A stretch of DNA of 64,000 bases from an uncultured Phycisphaerae bacterium (GCA_937949545.1 CALEDR010000017.1:55348-119347), one strand, 5' to 3'; shown: positions 1-10,496, numbered from the stretch's first letter. Numbers and translations: made by a program. The notes: generated from the letters alone by a model not told the origin.

Positions 1-906
1 CGAAGCACCCTGCTGTCCTGGCTTGTGAAATCCTTTCTGTTTGTCGTTACGTTCTGTTCGGTAGCGGCTGTTCTTCTGATTTTTGTTTTTGTCATTCGTC
101 AGGCGGCCCCCTTCTTCATGGGGGACGGGGGTTCGGCCCAAGAACGGATACGGGAATTTTTCACCAGCCGCCGTTGGTTTCCCGAACACCAGGCCCATCC
201 GGAATACGGCATTCTGGCTATTATTGCAGGGTCTTTTTATGTAACGATTGCTTCCCTGCTGATTGCTGTTCCGACGGGCCTGCTGGCCGCCATCTTTCTG
301 AGCGACATTGCTTCCTTTCGCGTGCGTCAGATCTGCAAGCCCCTGATTGAAATTCTGGCCGCTATCCCTTCGGTTGCCTACGGGGTTTTCGCTGTGATGG
401 TTGTAGCCCCCTGGCTTCAGAAAAATCTGGGGTTTCCAACCGGCACCAATGCCCTGAATGCTTCGATTATTCTGTCGATGATGGCCATGCCGACCATCAT
501 CAGCATAGCCGAAGATGCCCTTACGGCCGTCGGACGAGAAATTCGCGAGGCTTCTTACGGTTTGGGCGCCACGCGGGCCGAAACCATTCTGCGGATCGTT
601 ATCCCCGCCGCCCACAGCGGCATTTTGGCTGCCGTAATCCTCGGGATGATGCGTGCCGTCGGAGAAACGATGGTGGTCTGGATGGCCTCCGGCAATGCCG
701 CCCAAATCCCTTCTCCCTGGTGGGATTTATCTCAATCCGTCCGCACTATGACCGCCACCATCGCCGGCGAACTGGGAGAGGTACCGCAGGGCACAATTCA
801 CTTTCATTCGCTTTTTGCCATCGGCCTGGTATTGCTGATTTTTACATTCTGTCTGAATCTGCTGAGTGAACATTTTATTATGCAAATGAAAAAACCCAAA
901 CGATGA
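1..906 (+). CDS. pstC: phosphate ABC transporter permease PstC (5' end outside the window)
   Basis: Inner-membrane permease of the high-affinity phosphate ABC transporter; it pairs with PstA and is driven by PstB. The reading frame is open to the left edge of the window. A GTG at 25 could start a 293-residue protein, but codons before it read into the cytoplasmic leader expected in front of the first membrane helix, so the true start is probably upstream. A first helix, a short periplasmic loop and the conserved permease core are visible, including the ABC-permease loop around EASYGLGATRAETI. The gene overlaps pstA by 4 bases (ATGA). A periplasmic binding protein (PstS) would be expected further upstream. 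Family assignment is firm; only the start is unknown. Confidence 0.93.
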   Translation, partial: RSTLLSWLVKSFLFVVTFCSVAAVLLIFVFVIRQAAPFFMGDGGSAQERIREFFTSRRWFPEHQAHPEYGILAIIAGSFYVTIASLLIAVPTGLLAAIFLSDIASFRVRQICKPLIEILAAIPSVAYGVFAVMVVAPWLQKNLGFPTGTNALNASIILSMMAMPTIISIAEDALTAVGREIREASYGLGATRAETILRIVIPAAHSGILAAVILGMMRAVGETMVVWMASGNAAQIPSPWWDLSQSVRTMTATIAGELGEVPQGTIHFHSLFAIGLVLLIFTFCLNLLSEHFIMQMKKPKR

Positions 907-2537
907 TGCTCTGGCGTCAAATAAAGAACATAGTCTTTACCGTCTTCTGCAGCGGCTCCGTCCTGCTCTTGGCCGCTGCCCTGTTGTTCTTTCTGGTCCC
1001 AATGATTTGGAAGGGAAGCCAAGCTGTTTTCTTCCGGAAAACCGTTGAATTTGACAAAATGCAGATGGAACTGTTCCGACGCGGACATCCAGCTGTTCTC
1101 GAAAAAATAACGGCCCAAACAAACCAGGCCCGCCAGCCAGCCCTGGCTCTGCTGGACCATTTCAGCCGAGGTGTCGACACCACCCTTTTGAGCAAAGAAG
1201 CTCGATCCGCCTATCAGCAGTTCGGCCGTCACCTCCGCTATCGCGAAGTCTCCGACGAAGAATATACCCGACTTCGCGAAGAGGCCAAAGACATTCGAGA
1301 CGCCTTCCTGAAGGCCGTCGAAACAACAGACAAAACTGAAGCAGAATCCTTTTTAGATCTCGTCGATGCCCAACAAAACAATCCCTCTTTTCAAGACAGT
1401 CCCTTCCGCATAGTTTTCTCCCTTTCCAAAGATTATCGCCAGATTCTTCAAGATATCGACCTGTCCCGCCGGTCTGAATACGCCGCCGAACTGGATATTG
1501 TCAAAACGGAAATGCGGAAACTGTTCGGTCCTTTACCCGGCGAATCAGTACCGCCCTTAGCCCAAGACCGGTTCGGTGCTACTCGATGGGACGTAGCCCA
1601 AAAACATTTGCGATACCTGATTTACCAGACCAAATGGGTCCCATCCGAACAAGAAGACCATCGATTAATCGCCAGGCAAATCCGGCGGGATGATCCCGAG
1701 GAAGGAATCTTCGGAAAAACCGAATTGGCCCCTCTGTTTTCGATGGTGGAGCAAAACCTTGCCGCTATGCTCCAGCCCCGCCCGACAATCTACTGGCAGT
1801 ATTTCCTGGATGACAGCACCGCCGGACATTACTTCGGCGGCGCCGGCCCAGAAATCCTCGGAACATTGCTGCTGACAGTCCTTTCAATGTGTTTTGCCGT
1901 TCCGCTGGGTGTGCTGTCCGCCGCCTATCTGGTGGAATATGCCGCCGATGGAATCATCACGCGGGTCATCCGCACCTGCATCAATACCCTGGCCGGTGTG
2001 CCCAGCATCGTCTATGGTCTTTTCGGGCTGGCTTTCTTTGTTCTGATGGTCGGCAAGCCCTGTATTCTGTCCGCCTCGCTGACGCTGGGGCTGCTGGTTC
2101 TGCCCGTGATCATTCGGGCCTCTGAAGAAGCCATTCGGGCTGTTCCGCAGTCCTATAAGGAGGCCTCGCTGGCCCTGGGGGCGGGCAAATTCCGGACGTT
2201 TCTGACCGTCACCCTGCCGGCCGCCGGGCCGGGCATTCTGACCGGCATTATTCTGAGCTTAAGCCGTGCCGCCGGCGAGACCGCTCCGATTCTTTTTGCC
2301 GGGGCCGTGGCCCTCGGACCAATCCCCAATGTCGGACTGCATCCGAAATGGCTTTTTCAGCCGACCCGGGCTCTTTCATACGGGTGCTATGATATAACCG
2401 TTGGGGACCGTCTGGCTATGCAGGTGCCCCACAATCAGTTTGGAATGGTGATGACGCTGATTCTGCTGGTTTTGCTGCTGAATTTAGCGGCCATCTTCCT
2501 GCGATGGCGAATGAGCCGAAAACTGCAAGGGATTTAA
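903..2537 (+). CDS. pstA: phosphate ABC transporter permease PstA with a large periplasmic insertion
   Basis: Second inner-membrane permease of the Pst phosphate importer. The 544-residue protein is nearly twice the usual PstA length of about 280-300. One helix lies at residues 10-36. A hydrophilic, helix-rich segment follows from about 40 to 300, and then the normal core with its helices and the coupling loop ([14 protein letters not shown]). The extra segment should lie outside the cytoplasmic membrane between helix 1 and the core. Translation is coupled to pstC by the ATGA overlap, and pstB starts one base after the stop codon. The transporter role follows from the core and the operon; the role of the insertion is unknown. 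Confidence 0.92.
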   Translation: MMLWRQIKNIVFTVFCSGSVLLLAAALLFFLVPMIWKGSQAVFFRKTVEFDKMQMELFRRGHPAVLEKITAQTNQARQPALALLDHFSRGVDTTLLSKEARSAYQQFGRHLRYREVSDEEYTRLREEAKDIRDAFLKAVETTDKTEAESFLDLVDAQQNNPSFQDSPFRIVFSLSKDYRQILQDIDLSRRSEYAAELDIVKTEMRKLFGPLPGESVPPLAQDRFGATRWDVAQKHLRYLIYQTKWVPSEQEDHRLIARQIRRDDPEEGIFGKTELAPLFSMVEQNLAAMLQPRPTIYWQYFLDDSTAGHYFGGAGPEILGTLLLTVLSMCFAVPLGVLSAAYLVEYAADGIITRVIRTCINTLAGVPSIVYGLFGLAFFVLMVGKPCILSASLTLGLLVLPVIIRASEEAIRAVPQSYKEASLALGAGKFRTFLTVTLPAAGPGILTGIILSLSRAAGETAPILFAGAVALGPIPNVGLHPKWLFQPTRALSYGCYDITVGDRLAMQVPHNQFGMVMTLILLVLLLNLAAIFLRWRMSRKLQGI

Positions 2538-2538
2538 A

Positions 2539-3447
2539 ATGCTGCTTTCCTCGGATAACATTCAGAAAAAACAACATCCTCAGAGGCCAAAAATGGAACG
2601 TCTCTCTCCACAGTCTGAACCTCGACAGCCCGGTCCGATCCGGCTGGCTGAACCGGATGCAAAACCCGAAATCCAGCAGACCGTCAGGCCGGAACGGATT
2701 ATTATTCAAGCCAAAGACTTCAGCTTTTACTACGGGTCGAAAACCGGTGTCGAGAAAATCACGATGGACATTGAGGCTGGCTCCGTGACCGCCATTATCG
2801 GCCCCAGCGGCTGCGGAAAAAGCACGTTTCTGCGGTGCATCAACCGGATGAATGACCTGATTCCGAATACGCAGGCAGACGGCCTGCTGACCGTCAACGG
2901 CCAAAATGTCTATGACAAAAACACAAACCTGGTCAACCTGCGTCAGCAGGTCGGGATGGTTTTTCAGAAGCCGAATCCCTTCGCCAAAAGCATCTACGAC
3001 AACGTGGCGTATGGTCCGCGTCTGCAGGGAATCCGGCGCCGCTCCGATCTGGATGCCATCGTCGAACAATGCCTTCGCGATGCGGCGCTGTGGGAGGAGG
3101 TCAAGGAGGACTTATCCAAATCCGCCCTGGCCTTGTCCGGCGGACAGCAGCAGCGGCTGTGCATCGCCCGTACGCTGGCCAATAAGCCCAAAGTCATTCT
3201 GATGGACGAACCCTGCTCCGCCCTCGACCCGCTGGCCACCGCCCGAATTGAAGAACTCATCGCCTCTCTGAAAGGCACGTACACCATCGTCATTGTCACG
3301 CATAATATGCAGCAGGCCGCACGCGTCAGCGACCGCACGGCCTTTTTCTGCCTCGGCAAACTCATCGAATACGGCCGAACCGATGTGCTCTTTACCAACC
3401 CCGCCAAAAAAGAAACCGAAGATTACATCACAGGCCGATTCGGATAA
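2539..3447 (+). CDS. pstB: phosphate import ATP-binding protein PstB
   Basis: Cytoplasmic ATPase that powers phosphate import through PstC and PstA. Walker A (GPSGCGKST) is near residues 88-96, the signature LSGGQQQR and Walker B VILMDEP follow, and the family hallmark [10 protein letters not shown] is present. The first 50 or so residues form a low-complexity, proline- and glutamine-rich extension that ordinary PstB (about 250-260 residues) lacks. A start at 2593 (MERLSPQ) is an alternative, but the first ATG follows pstA directly and has a GGGA-like ribosome site. It sits between pstA and phoU in an evident operon. Confidence 0.95.
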   Translation: MLLSSDNIQKKQHPQRPKMERLSPQSEPRQPGPIRLAEPDAKPEIQQTVRPERIIIQAKDFSFYYGSKTGVEKITMDIEAGSVTAIIGPSGCGKSTFLRCINRMNDLIPNTQADGLLTVNGQNVYDKNTNLVNLRQQVGMVFQKPNPFAKSIYDNVAYGPRLQGIRRRSDLDAIVEQCLRDAALWEEVKEDLSKSALALSGGQQQRLCIARTLANKPKVILMDEPCSALDPLATARIEELIASLKGTYTIVIVTHNMQQAARVSDRTAFFCLGKLIEYGRTDVLFTNPAKKETEDYITGRFG

Positions 3448-3464
3448 ACGAAAGGAATTCGGGT

Positions 3465-4130
3465 ATGTCCGTTCATCTCAAACGGGAAATTGAAAATCTC
3501 AAGCAAATGCTTCTGGAACAGTGTTCGCGGGTCGAAGAACATCTCTGGAAAGCCGTCAAGGCCATCGAAACCTGGGACGGAACACTGGCCCGACAGGTCG
3601 TGGACAGAGATACGGAGATCGACCGCAAGGAAGTCGACATCGAGGAAGAGTGCCTGAAAATGCTGGCTCTCTATCAGCCCGTAGCCATCGACCTGCGATA
3701 CATCATTACAGCTTTGAAAATCAACAACGACCTGGAGCGCATCGGCGACCTGGCCGTCAACATTGCGGAGCGGGCGGAGTATCTGTCCTCGCAGGAACAG
3801 ATTCAAATCCCGCCGAATCTGGAAACCATGGCTGAAAAGAGCCAGCTTATGGTCCGCCGGAGCATCGACGCCCTGGTCAATCTGGACTGCCAAATCGCTC
3901 ACCGCGTCTGCTTAAGCGATGATGAAGTGGACGCTCTTCACAAACAAATGTATGCGTACATCCAGGACTGCATCCGTTCGCATCCGGAACAGATGGAATC
4001 GCTGATGCATCTGCTTTCGGTTTCTCGGCATCTGGAACGCATCGCCGACCATGCTACCAACATCGCAGAAGATGTGATTTACCTTGTTGAGGGGCATATC
4101 ATCCGCCACAAAAAACAGGACCATCGATAG
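3465..4130 (+). CDS. phoU: phosphate signalling protein PhoU
   Basis: Peripheral regulator that couples the Pst transporter to the phosphate-sensing kinase and limits uptake when phosphate is plentiful. At 221 residues it has normal length, with two three-helix PhoU repeats and metal-binding E/DxxxD-type motifs (for example around LERIGDLAVNIAER and its partner LERIADHATNIAED). AGGAAT lies just before the ATG. It is the last gene of the pst operon; only 18 bases separate it from the convergent GH44 gene, and I see no clear terminator hairpin there. Confidence 0.94.
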   Translation: MSVHLKREIENLKQMLLEQCSRVEEHLWKAVKAIETWDGTLARQVVDRDTEIDRKEVDIEEECLKMLALYQPVAIDLRYIITALKINNDLERIGDLAVNIAERAEYLSSQEQIQIPPNLETMAEKSQLMVRRSIDALVNLDCQIAHRVCLSDDEVDALHKQMYAYIQDCIRSHPEQMESLMHLLSVSRHLERIADHATNIAEDVIYLVEGHIIRHKKQDHR

Positions 4131-4148
4131 AGCCGAGAAGGCGTTTGC

Positions 4149-5921
4149 CTACTGCAGCCAGCTGTCGGCTAAAAACCGCCAGTCGGCTCCGTCAATCCGT
4201 CCGTCCCGGTTGAAATCAGCGCAGCCTGTTTGCGGCCCCAATCCCTCGGCGAGCCACTGCCCGCAGAACAGGGCCAAATCCCCCAGTCCCACCTGACAAT
4301 CCCCCGACAAATCCGCCAAAGGACGCTCGGACTGGAGCACGAAATGGCACGCCGTCAGGGGCGGAATGCTGTAGGAAAACGTATTATTGACAATCGAGGA
4401 AACGGGCGTCCGCTCCGTAACGGAGGGGCTGGAGGCGTCAAACGCCCAGACCCGTCCGGAGGTATAAAGGCAGGGACTGGTGATGACGAAGCTGCCGCTG
4501 ATGGGTTCCGTCAAATGCTTATTCAAAACAATCAAATGAAGCCGGTTGTTGATTCCGGAAAACATCGATGCATAAATGGAGCTGTTGACCTTATCCGACA
4601 TCGAGGCGGACACCTTCACATCACCGAACGTTGAGCCGTTTCCGTCATAATTGCGGTACAGATTAAACGCCGCATTCGTATAGACTCCGTTGCCGCCCCA
4701 GTACGCCGCCAGATACACACCGTATTTCCCGAAAATTCCCAGCACATCCGCCTGAGCGATGCCGCCGGAGATATGATTTTCTCCGCCGTAATTGTATTCC
4801 GTAAACGCCAGTTTGGTTCCCGGATAATACACCTGAATAGAATTAAAAATCTTCGGCAGCAGCGGCAGATAACTGCGGAACCACTGCCCAATCCAGCTGT
4901 TTTCAACATAGCTGCTGTCCCAGAGCGTCCGCGGCGCCTGCATCCGCGTGATATAATTGGTCTCCGTCGCTGCAAAATCGGTAATCCGTACATTGTTGTC
5001 ATCCCGTGCTTCCGGATACCAGTGCACATCCAGCACATCCAGCAGCCGCCGCCCGCCGGCCACTTCCGCCGCCTTCATTTGAGCCAGATAATAATCGATA
5101 AACCAGGAATAACTTCCTTTGACGCTGTTCCAGTCCGGCGCATCCTGCAGACTCAAATATGCGGCAAACCCGTACAGGACCGGCCCGGTAATCTGCGCAT
5201 AGGGGTCCACATCCTTGACCGCCGACGCCAGCGCCGTGCTTCTGCTGATCAGCTCCGCACAGCCCACTTTGTTCAGATGAATCCGCGGATGCGTATAAGC
5301 CCACAAGGCCGGTTCGTTGTCCAGCGAGTAAAACTTGACTCCCATCGGGCTGTTGGCATTTCCGAAGGTGGTCACCAGATAATGGACAAACTCATCCATA
5401 TACACATAGTTGTCTGTCGTATTGGGGCTTCCCGCCGGCACACAAAACGGGGCATTTTTCTTATAGACCACTTCTTTCCAGCGGGAGGAGGGGGCCGTTT
5501 GGGCCTCTGAAACCGTCCCCCAGTCATCCGCCGCCACATAACCGGCCATCTGCAGTGTCAGAACCGACGCGCGCCTGGCATTGATATCCGCCTGCCGAAA
5601 ATCCGCATAGACTTTGCCGGGTATCAGCTGCTGATGCCACGGCAGATAGCTGGACATATGCCGGTCGCTCGAATGATACCAGTCGCTGCCGGCATTGGAA
5701 AAATTATTCTCCCAGTTATACCCCGTCGTCCGGTTGCCGCCCAGTCGCCGAACCGCCAGATTCCCGCAGGTTACGTGGTCGAAATTGGCTCCGTAAATAT
5801 ACGGACTAATCAGGGCCCGTTCATTTTCCGTGAAGACGGTATAAGTAATACTGACCGCACCACCCGCTGCGGAAGACCACAAAAACAAAACCGTCAAAAT
5901 AAGCGGAACTGGTTTTTTCAT
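4149..5921 (-). CDS. secreted GH44 endoglucanase/xyloglucanase with C-terminal dockerin-like repeats
   Basis: Predicted extracellular endo-beta-1,4-glucanase; GH44 enzymes cut cellulose, xyloglucan and related glucans. A signal peptide covers about residues 1-21. The GH44 hallmark RLGGNRTTGYNWEN is at 59-72. The probable acid/base is E203 in LDNEPALW and the nucleophile E375 in FTEYNYGG. A beta-sandwich follows the barrel. The last 55 residues hold two DxNxDxxxxxxD-type calcium loops (LSGDCQVGLGDLALF and DFNRDGRIDGADW), each followed by a W[LI]-type helix end, resembling dockerin. GGAG precedes the ATG. It is the third gene of the GH5-GH9-GH44 operon, about 34 bases after GH9. The family is confident; the exact substrate is not. 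Confidence 0.9.
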   Translation of the reverse strand: MKKPVPLILTVLFLWSSAAGGAVSITYTVFTENERALISPYIYGANFDHVTCGNLAVRRLGGNRTTGYNWENNFSNAGSDWYHSSDRHMSSYLPWHQQLIPGKVYADFRQADINARRASVLTLQMAGYVAADDWGTVSEAQTAPSSRWKEVVYKKNAPFCVPAGSPNTTDNYVYMDEFVHYLVTTFGNANSPMGVKFYSLDNEPALWAYTHPRIHLNKVGCAELISRSTALASAVKDVDPYAQITGPVLYGFAAYLSLQDAPDWNSVKGSYSWFIDYYLAQMKAAEVAGGRRLLDVLDVHWYPEARDDNNVRITDFAATETNYITRMQAPRTLWDSSYVENSWIGQWFRSYLPLLPKIFNSIQVYYPGTKLAFTEYNYGGENHISGGIAQADVLGIFGKYGVYLAAYWGGNGVYTNAAFNLYRNYDGNGSTFGDVKVSASMSDKVNSSIYASMFSGINNRLHLIVLNKHLTEPISGSFVITSPCLYTSGRVWAFDASSPSVTERTPVSSIVNNTFSYSIPPLTACHFVLQSERPLADLSGDCQVGLGDLALFCGQWLAEGLGPQTGCADFNRDGRIDGADWRFLADSWLQ

Positions 5922-5955
5922 AACTCGGTTCTCCGGTTTTCAAGCTGCGTGCAAA

Positions 5956-8487
5956 CTACGGCTGGATGAGAATCTGCCAATACCTGGCCAATTCTGCAAA
6001 ATCCAGAAAGTCAACGACCCCATTGCCGCCTATCGGATGCAAATCGGTTGAGAGGTTCTCAGTCTGGAGCCATTCTTCGGACATCACTGCCAAATCCGCC
6101 AGGTCCACATCGCCGTCCGGCTCAAAATCTCCCGGAATCTTATAGATCCCGTATAAATACGCATAGAGAGCCATTTTCCCCCGCATCGTTTGCTGGGGGG
6201 TAAATTCGGAGTGTGCCCAGACATATCGCGTATTAAAGTACCCTTCCGCCTTCGGCCATCCGGTTGAGGAAGTTCCATAAGCCGGATAACATTTCTCCGT
6301 CATCCAGCTGGGTCTGCCCATAATCATCCCGCTGTACCAGTCGTCCGTATTGAGGTAGGGAGTATGACCGGGATGCAGGCCGGGGGTTCCGTCATCGCGG
6401 CCTGACGTATAAGCATTCTCAATGCTTCGTTTGCCCGCCAGATTGGTAGCCGCGGTTGTCATATAAATTATATTGAGAGAATTGCGTCCCAGCCCCCAGT
6501 CCGCTTCCAAAATCAGGGCATTTTTAAACAATTCCCTGTCCGAAGGATTGTCCGCCACGGCATGGGCAACAAGGGACCTTTGGACATTTTGGATTGTTTT
6601 AAAATATCCTGAATTGTATCCACAGTTGTAGTTTTCGGTGGCCCGCCGGGAAGGCCGAGAACTGATGTTGTTGGCTTCCACGTTTTTGGCCTCATTAATC
6701 AGGGACGCCTTCATTCGGCTGTATAACGCCGGGTACCGAACGGTCCGTTTGGTTTTCAGATACCCGGCAACGGCCCAAAGCTGATTGAGATTCGCCGCGG
6801 CCACCGGTGAAGTGTTCGTTGTCGATTCACTCAAGGCGCTGACTGTATCTTCATAAACCGGATCACCGGTCAGATTGTAAAGATATACCGCCGCCGTCAT
6901 TTTCAGGTCTTTGCCTCTCAGATAAGCATAGCCCGCATCGAGAACCGCACTCAACATCGGGTCAGGCAGGCCTGAAGCGTAATTGTAGGCTGTAACCGCC
7001 GCCTGCGTATACATCTCTTTGAGGTCATTCAACCCGGCCAGCATAAAACAATATGCCAGCATCGATGCATTGGCGGCGTTCGCCCAGGCGGCAATCGGCG
7101 TATTTCCCGCCTGATACAGGATATTGCTGCTGTTTGGATTGGTCAGTCCGTGGCTGTACCCTTCCCCGTCCCGGAGCCGCAGCCAGAAATCCACTTCATT
7201 CCTGGCTTCATCCAGCAGGTCCGGAATCCCGTTGCCGCTTTCCGCTATGCCGAGATTGTCATCATTCAATCTGCCGTCAGTGAGAATATAAGGCAAAAGC
7301 ATATCATAAATGATCGAAACATGTCCCAGATGTCTGTCCCAGTCCAGGGCATCCGAATGGCCTCCGTAGGCATTGTTATTCTGAGGATTGCCCGGTTTCA
7401 CATAGGCCGCCCAGGCATTGGGATTGTCCCACGGATCCCCGCCGGTAAAAGTCCCCCAGTTCGGGTGAATGGGCGACATGGTTGTTATATAGACCCTTGT
7501 ACTGGGCGGAGAAACGTTGGGAATATAAAGAGGTCGGCGGGGAACGGGTCTCATATTGAGATTGTCCTGGCCGATGCGCATATAAAAAAAGCCGAGCACG
7601 CCTACGCGGAACGGCTCAAAGTAAATATCCCTTCTAATTTGGAAATCCTCACTGCAGCCGACGCCTTCTATGGCAATTCGGTACGTTCCCGGAGTGTTAA
7701 ACCCGGTAAAATCCGCCCTCCAGACATTGGACATTGTCAGGTTATACCATCCGACATCATTATGGGTACTGTTTTTCCATAAGGCCACTGTGCCGACCTG
7801 CTGCACAGCCCCGGTGTTCACATTATAAATATAGACCGGATTTCCGACAAACCCCGAGTAGTTGCGTGCCCCGCCGTCCCCCAGCCAAATATATAAATCA
7901 GCGGCTTTTATGCCGTTGTCGGCCGGATACCCGACCAGGTTGACATGGACCGCTTCCGAGCGACTGTGAAAAATGTCAAACGTAAACGTTCGACTCAAAA
8001 CATCCGAATTGGTATTGGCATTTATTTCAAGCGTATAACTGCGGCCCTGTACCATGGAATGCGGCAGTCTTAAATAAATGGTATGTTCCATGGTATATTC
8101 GTAATTGTAGTCATTGGTCGAGGTGTTCCAGTTCATCTGCGCCATGCCGTTGAGTTTTGATTTGCGGTGGCAATGGGTGGGGGGTAAACCGGCCGTGCCG
8201 TAATTGGCATCCGTGGGGGATTTGAGACGCCAGTTTGCCGGCAGAACGGCATTGGCCGTGTGCAGCGGGCTTCCATAAGACACCACGTAATTGTTGCTCG
8301 CATCGTGATCGGAAGTGTATGCGGTGCTGCCAAGCCCGTCATCCACAAACCTTACCTCTCCATCCATAAAATACACCATCAGATAATCCTTATCGACGAC
8401 TTTGACTTCAACAAGTCTGGCGGCAAGGACATCGGAAGAACACAGGCATAAAGGCAAAACCAAAAAGATAAACAGTTTTGTTTTCAT
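5956..8487 (-). CDS. secreted GH9-family cellulase with N-terminal Ig-like domain and dockerin-like tail
   Basis: Predicted extracellular glucanase. A signal peptide (about 1-22) is followed by a beta-rich region. An N-terminal cellulase Ig-like domain (about 175-285) starts at the typical VHVNLVGYPAD stretch. An (alpha/alpha)6 GH9 catalytic domain follows. GGHSDALDWD at 375-384 corresponds to the DAGD catalytic-base motif of GH9, here written DALD as in a subgroup of the family. A glutamate in HSEFTPQ near the end of the domain may be the acid. The C-terminus has dockerin-like repeats (GDFEPDGDVDLADLAVM; NGVVDFLDFAELARYW). It lies between GH5 and GH44 in the same operon. Subfamily and substrate remain inferred. 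Confidence 0.82.
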   Translation of the reverse strand: MKTKLFIFLVLPLCLCSSDVLAARLVEVKVVDKDYLMVYFMDGEVRFVDDGLGSTAYTSDHDASNNYVVSYGSPLHTANAVLPANWRLKSPTDANYGTAGLPPTHCHRKSKLNGMAQMNWNTSTNDYNYEYTMEHTIYLRLPHSMVQGRSYTLEINANTNSDVLSRTFTFDIFHSRSEAVHVNLVGYPADNGIKAADLYIWLGDGGARNYSGFVGNPVYIYNVNTGAVQQVGTVALWKNSTHNDVGWYNLTMSNVWRADFTGFNTPGTYRIAIEGVGCSEDFQIRRDIYFEPFRVGVLGFFYMRIGQDNLNMRPVPRRPLYIPNVSPPSTRVYITTMSPIHPNWGTFTGGDPWDNPNAWAAYVKPGNPQNNNAYGGHSDALDWDRHLGHVSIIYDMLLPYILTDGRLNDDNLGIAESGNGIPDLLDEARNEVDFWLRLRDGEGYSHGLTNPNSSNILYQAGNTPIAAWANAANASMLAYCFMLAGLNDLKEMYTQAAVTAYNYASGLPDPMLSAVLDAGYAYLRGKDLKMTAAVYLYNLTGDPVYEDTVSALSESTTNTSPVAAANLNQLWAVAGYLKTKRTVRYPALYSRMKASLINEAKNVEANNISSRPSRRATENYNCGYNSGYFKTIQNVQRSLVAHAVADNPSDRELFKNALILEADWGLGRNSLNIIYMTTAATNLAGKRSIENAYTSGRDDGTPGLHPGHTPYLNTDDWYSGMIMGRPSWMTEKCYPAYGTSSTGWPKAEGYFNTRYVWAHSEFTPQQTMRGKMALYAYLYGIYKIPGDFEPDGDVDLADLAVMSEEWLQTENLSTDLHPIGGNGVVDFLDFAELARYWQILIQP

Positions 8488-8521
8488 ACGCAGCTTTAAG
8501 AATAGATTTTTTCTCCGGAAC

Positions 8522-10426
8522 TCAATGAAACAACCAGTCGGCAGACAGGGCTCTTATCTCCGACATCTCATAGGGATTCAGCCACCCCGCCGCCAAAACT
8601 GCCAAATCCTCCAGATTAACCTGACAATCCAGATTCAGGTCGCCATACGCACAAAAAGAAGGCGGCACAATCAGCTCCAGATAATCAAAATACATCCAGC
8701 CCCAATATTTTTCAATCGCAAGGGTATTCGCTCCGGCATTCAGCGAAACCAGAACGGTTTTGAACAGCCAGGTCTGCGTCTGGGCGTCATCAAACACCAC
8801 GGTTCCGGACGGGACACCATTGACATGCAAATATTGAGTTTTGGGAGTACCGTAATAAAGATTATATCGGAAAACGGCCTGATACGAACCGGCGGACGGA
8901 ACTTCGACCGTCCAGGTAATGGTGCCGGAGTCTCTCATATCCAGATAGGCACCGCCGCTGGCTGCTGTCGAACTTCGACGGGTGATTGTGCCGGTATAAA
9001 CCGCGTTTTCCGCTTCATACCGAATGGTTTGCGGAGTCGGACTGCCTCCGACAGTCAGGACGGCCGGTGAGGAATACGTCCATCGTCCGCTGTTGTCAAC
9101 GGCTTTGGCCTTCAGGGTATAGACGCCGGCCGGAATGTCGGCCCAGGAAAACTCATAAGGACTCGATGCATCCTCACCCAGCTTGACAGTTCCCCGATAA
9201 AATTCGACTTTGGCAATGGTCCCGTCCGGGTCGGAGGCCTCCGCCCGCAGCGTCAGATTTCTTCCGGCCGGGATTCGAATTGTCCCGCCGGGCCACACAA
9301 TCGAACAGGTCGGCGGAAGTCCCGTCCCTTCACTGGGCTGGTCGTCGTTTCGCTTCTGATAGAGCCTGTTCTTCAAAAAACAGCCCATTTCCTCTTCTCC
9401 GCAGCGCAAGGTCCAGTTTGAATAAAAAATCGAAGGCCGCCAGTCATAACTGGCCACCCAGGCAGTCTGGCTGATTTTCAGCCCGTCCGCCCAGTCCAGC
9501 AGAGGCTGTCCGTACGTCGTAATGGAACCGGTCAGTCCCGTTCCGCCGGCGGCACTGAACCCCCATTCGGTCATAAAAACCGGGTACACCGCCGCACAGG
9601 TCTCTACATGGTTTTTGTACCACTGCGGACTGCCCCAGGTCCCGTCCAGATGCCCTGGATACAAATGCGAGACATACGCGATATTCTGCCCGCCGACAGG
9701 GTCGCTGACCGGATGGGTCGCCGCCGGCCCGATGATTTGAGAATAACTCGGACCGGCCACCAGAATCAGATTATCCGGGGCATAACTGCGGACAATATCA
9801 ATCCAGGTCTGCATATCCGCCCGCACGCTCAGCCAGCGGTTCAAATCGGAGCTGCCCGGATTAATCGGTTCATTAAACAGTTCAAAAATCACATGGCTGT
9901 CCTGGGCAAACCGCGGCGCCATATAGGCCCAGAATGCCGAAGCCATCGGGATGTGATCATAGGTATTGGCAATGTAGTGCAGATCGATAATCACGTACAA
10001 ATCTTTTGTTCGGCAGTAATCCACAACAGGCCGAAGGAGGTTGTTGTAAAAGTGGTCGCTGCCGGGAACAAAGGTCCACGGACTGGCGAAATCATCCTCA
10101 TCCAACGGATAAATCGGAAGCCGGATGACCCGCGGATACCACCCCGGCGAACCGCCCTGCGTGTCTGTTTGATTCGTGAGCCGATTGATCATATTGACGA
10201 CGCCGCCGTACCAAAGCTGCGTAGCCCCCAAATCCATCAAGCTGACCCCTCGCAGCACCACGACATTGCCGGCCGGGTCTTTGAGAACATTGCCGTCCGC
10301 CCGCAGCCAGGGCGTGGCGGCGTACAGCGGCACTCTGCCCACCTCCAGAAGAATCCAGAAAAAACACAAACAGAAAAGAATCCGATAGAAAGGTCTTACT
10401 ATCCCGCAGACTGTCTTTGGGACCAT
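8522..10426 (-). CDS. secreted multidomain GH5 endoglucanase/mannanase-type enzyme
   Basis: First gene of the three-enzyme operon; an AAAGGGGG ribosome site precedes the ATG. An N-terminal hydrophobic export segment (about residues 12-36) leads into a GH5 TIM barrel. Acid/base E186 lies in ELFNEPINP and nucleophile E287 in FMTEWGF. After the barrel come a bacterial Ig-like domain (about 372-460, with ASDPDGTIAKVEFY), a CBM6/35-like beta-sandwich (about 468-585, beginning IRYEAENA) and one clear dockerin-like motif (DLNLDCQVNLEDLAVLAAGWL spans its core). The architecture is that of an extracellular beta-glycanase. GH5 includes cellulases and mannanases, and I cannot separate these from sequence alone. 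Confidence 0.87.
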   Translation of the reverse strand: MVPKTVCGIVRPFYRILFCLCFFWILLEVGRVPLYAATPWLRADGNVLKDPAGNVVVLRGVSLMDLGATQLWYGGVVNMINRLTNQTDTQGGSPGWYPRVIRLPIYPLDEDDFASPWTFVPGSDHFYNNLLRPVVDYCRTKDLYVIIDLHYIANTYDHIPMASAFWAYMAPRFAQDSHVIFELFNEPINPGSSDLNRWLSVRADMQTWIDIVRSYAPDNLILVAGPSYSQIIGPAATHPVSDPVGGQNIAYVSHLYPGHLDGTWGSPQWYKNHVETCAAVYPVFMTEWGFSAAGGTGLTGSITTYGQPLLDWADGLKISQTAWVASYDWRPSIFYSNWTLRCGEEEMGCFLKNRLYQKRNDDQPSEGTGLPPTCSIVWPGGTIRIPAGRNLTLRAEASDPDGTIAKVEFYRGTVKLGEDASSPYEFSWADIPAGVYTLKAKAVDNSGRWTYSSPAVLTVGGSPTPQTIRYEAENAVYTGTITRRSSTAASGGAYLDMRDSGTITWTVEVPSAGSYQAVFRYNLYYGTPKTQYLHVNGVPSGTVVFDDAQTQTWLFKTVLVSLNAGANTLAIEKYWGWMYFDYLELIVPPSFCAYGDLNLDCQVNLEDLAVLAAGWLNPYEMSEIRALSADWLFH

Positions 10427-10456
10427 ACCGCCCCCTTTGTCTGGATAGACAGATAG

Positions 10457-10496
10457 AAAGAAAGGGCCGGCGGAAAATCTTTCCGACCCTTTCTTT
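10457..10496 (-). terminator. bidirectional terminator-like hairpin after the PEP-CTERM gene
   Basis: AAAGAAAGGG (10457-10466) pairs with CCCTTTCTTT (10487-10496), and an inner CGGAAA/TTTCCG pair extends the stem. A T-rich run follows on the plus strand and a weaker one on the minus strand. It lies between the PEP-CTERM gene and the GH5 gene, so it would end the former transcript and make the GH5-GH9-GH44 operon start from its own promoter or from read-through. Confidence 0.7.

Noticed and set aside
8826..8836. Single GCAAATATT inside the GH5 gene
   Set aside because: Coding-sequence match far from any promoter and without the second copy.
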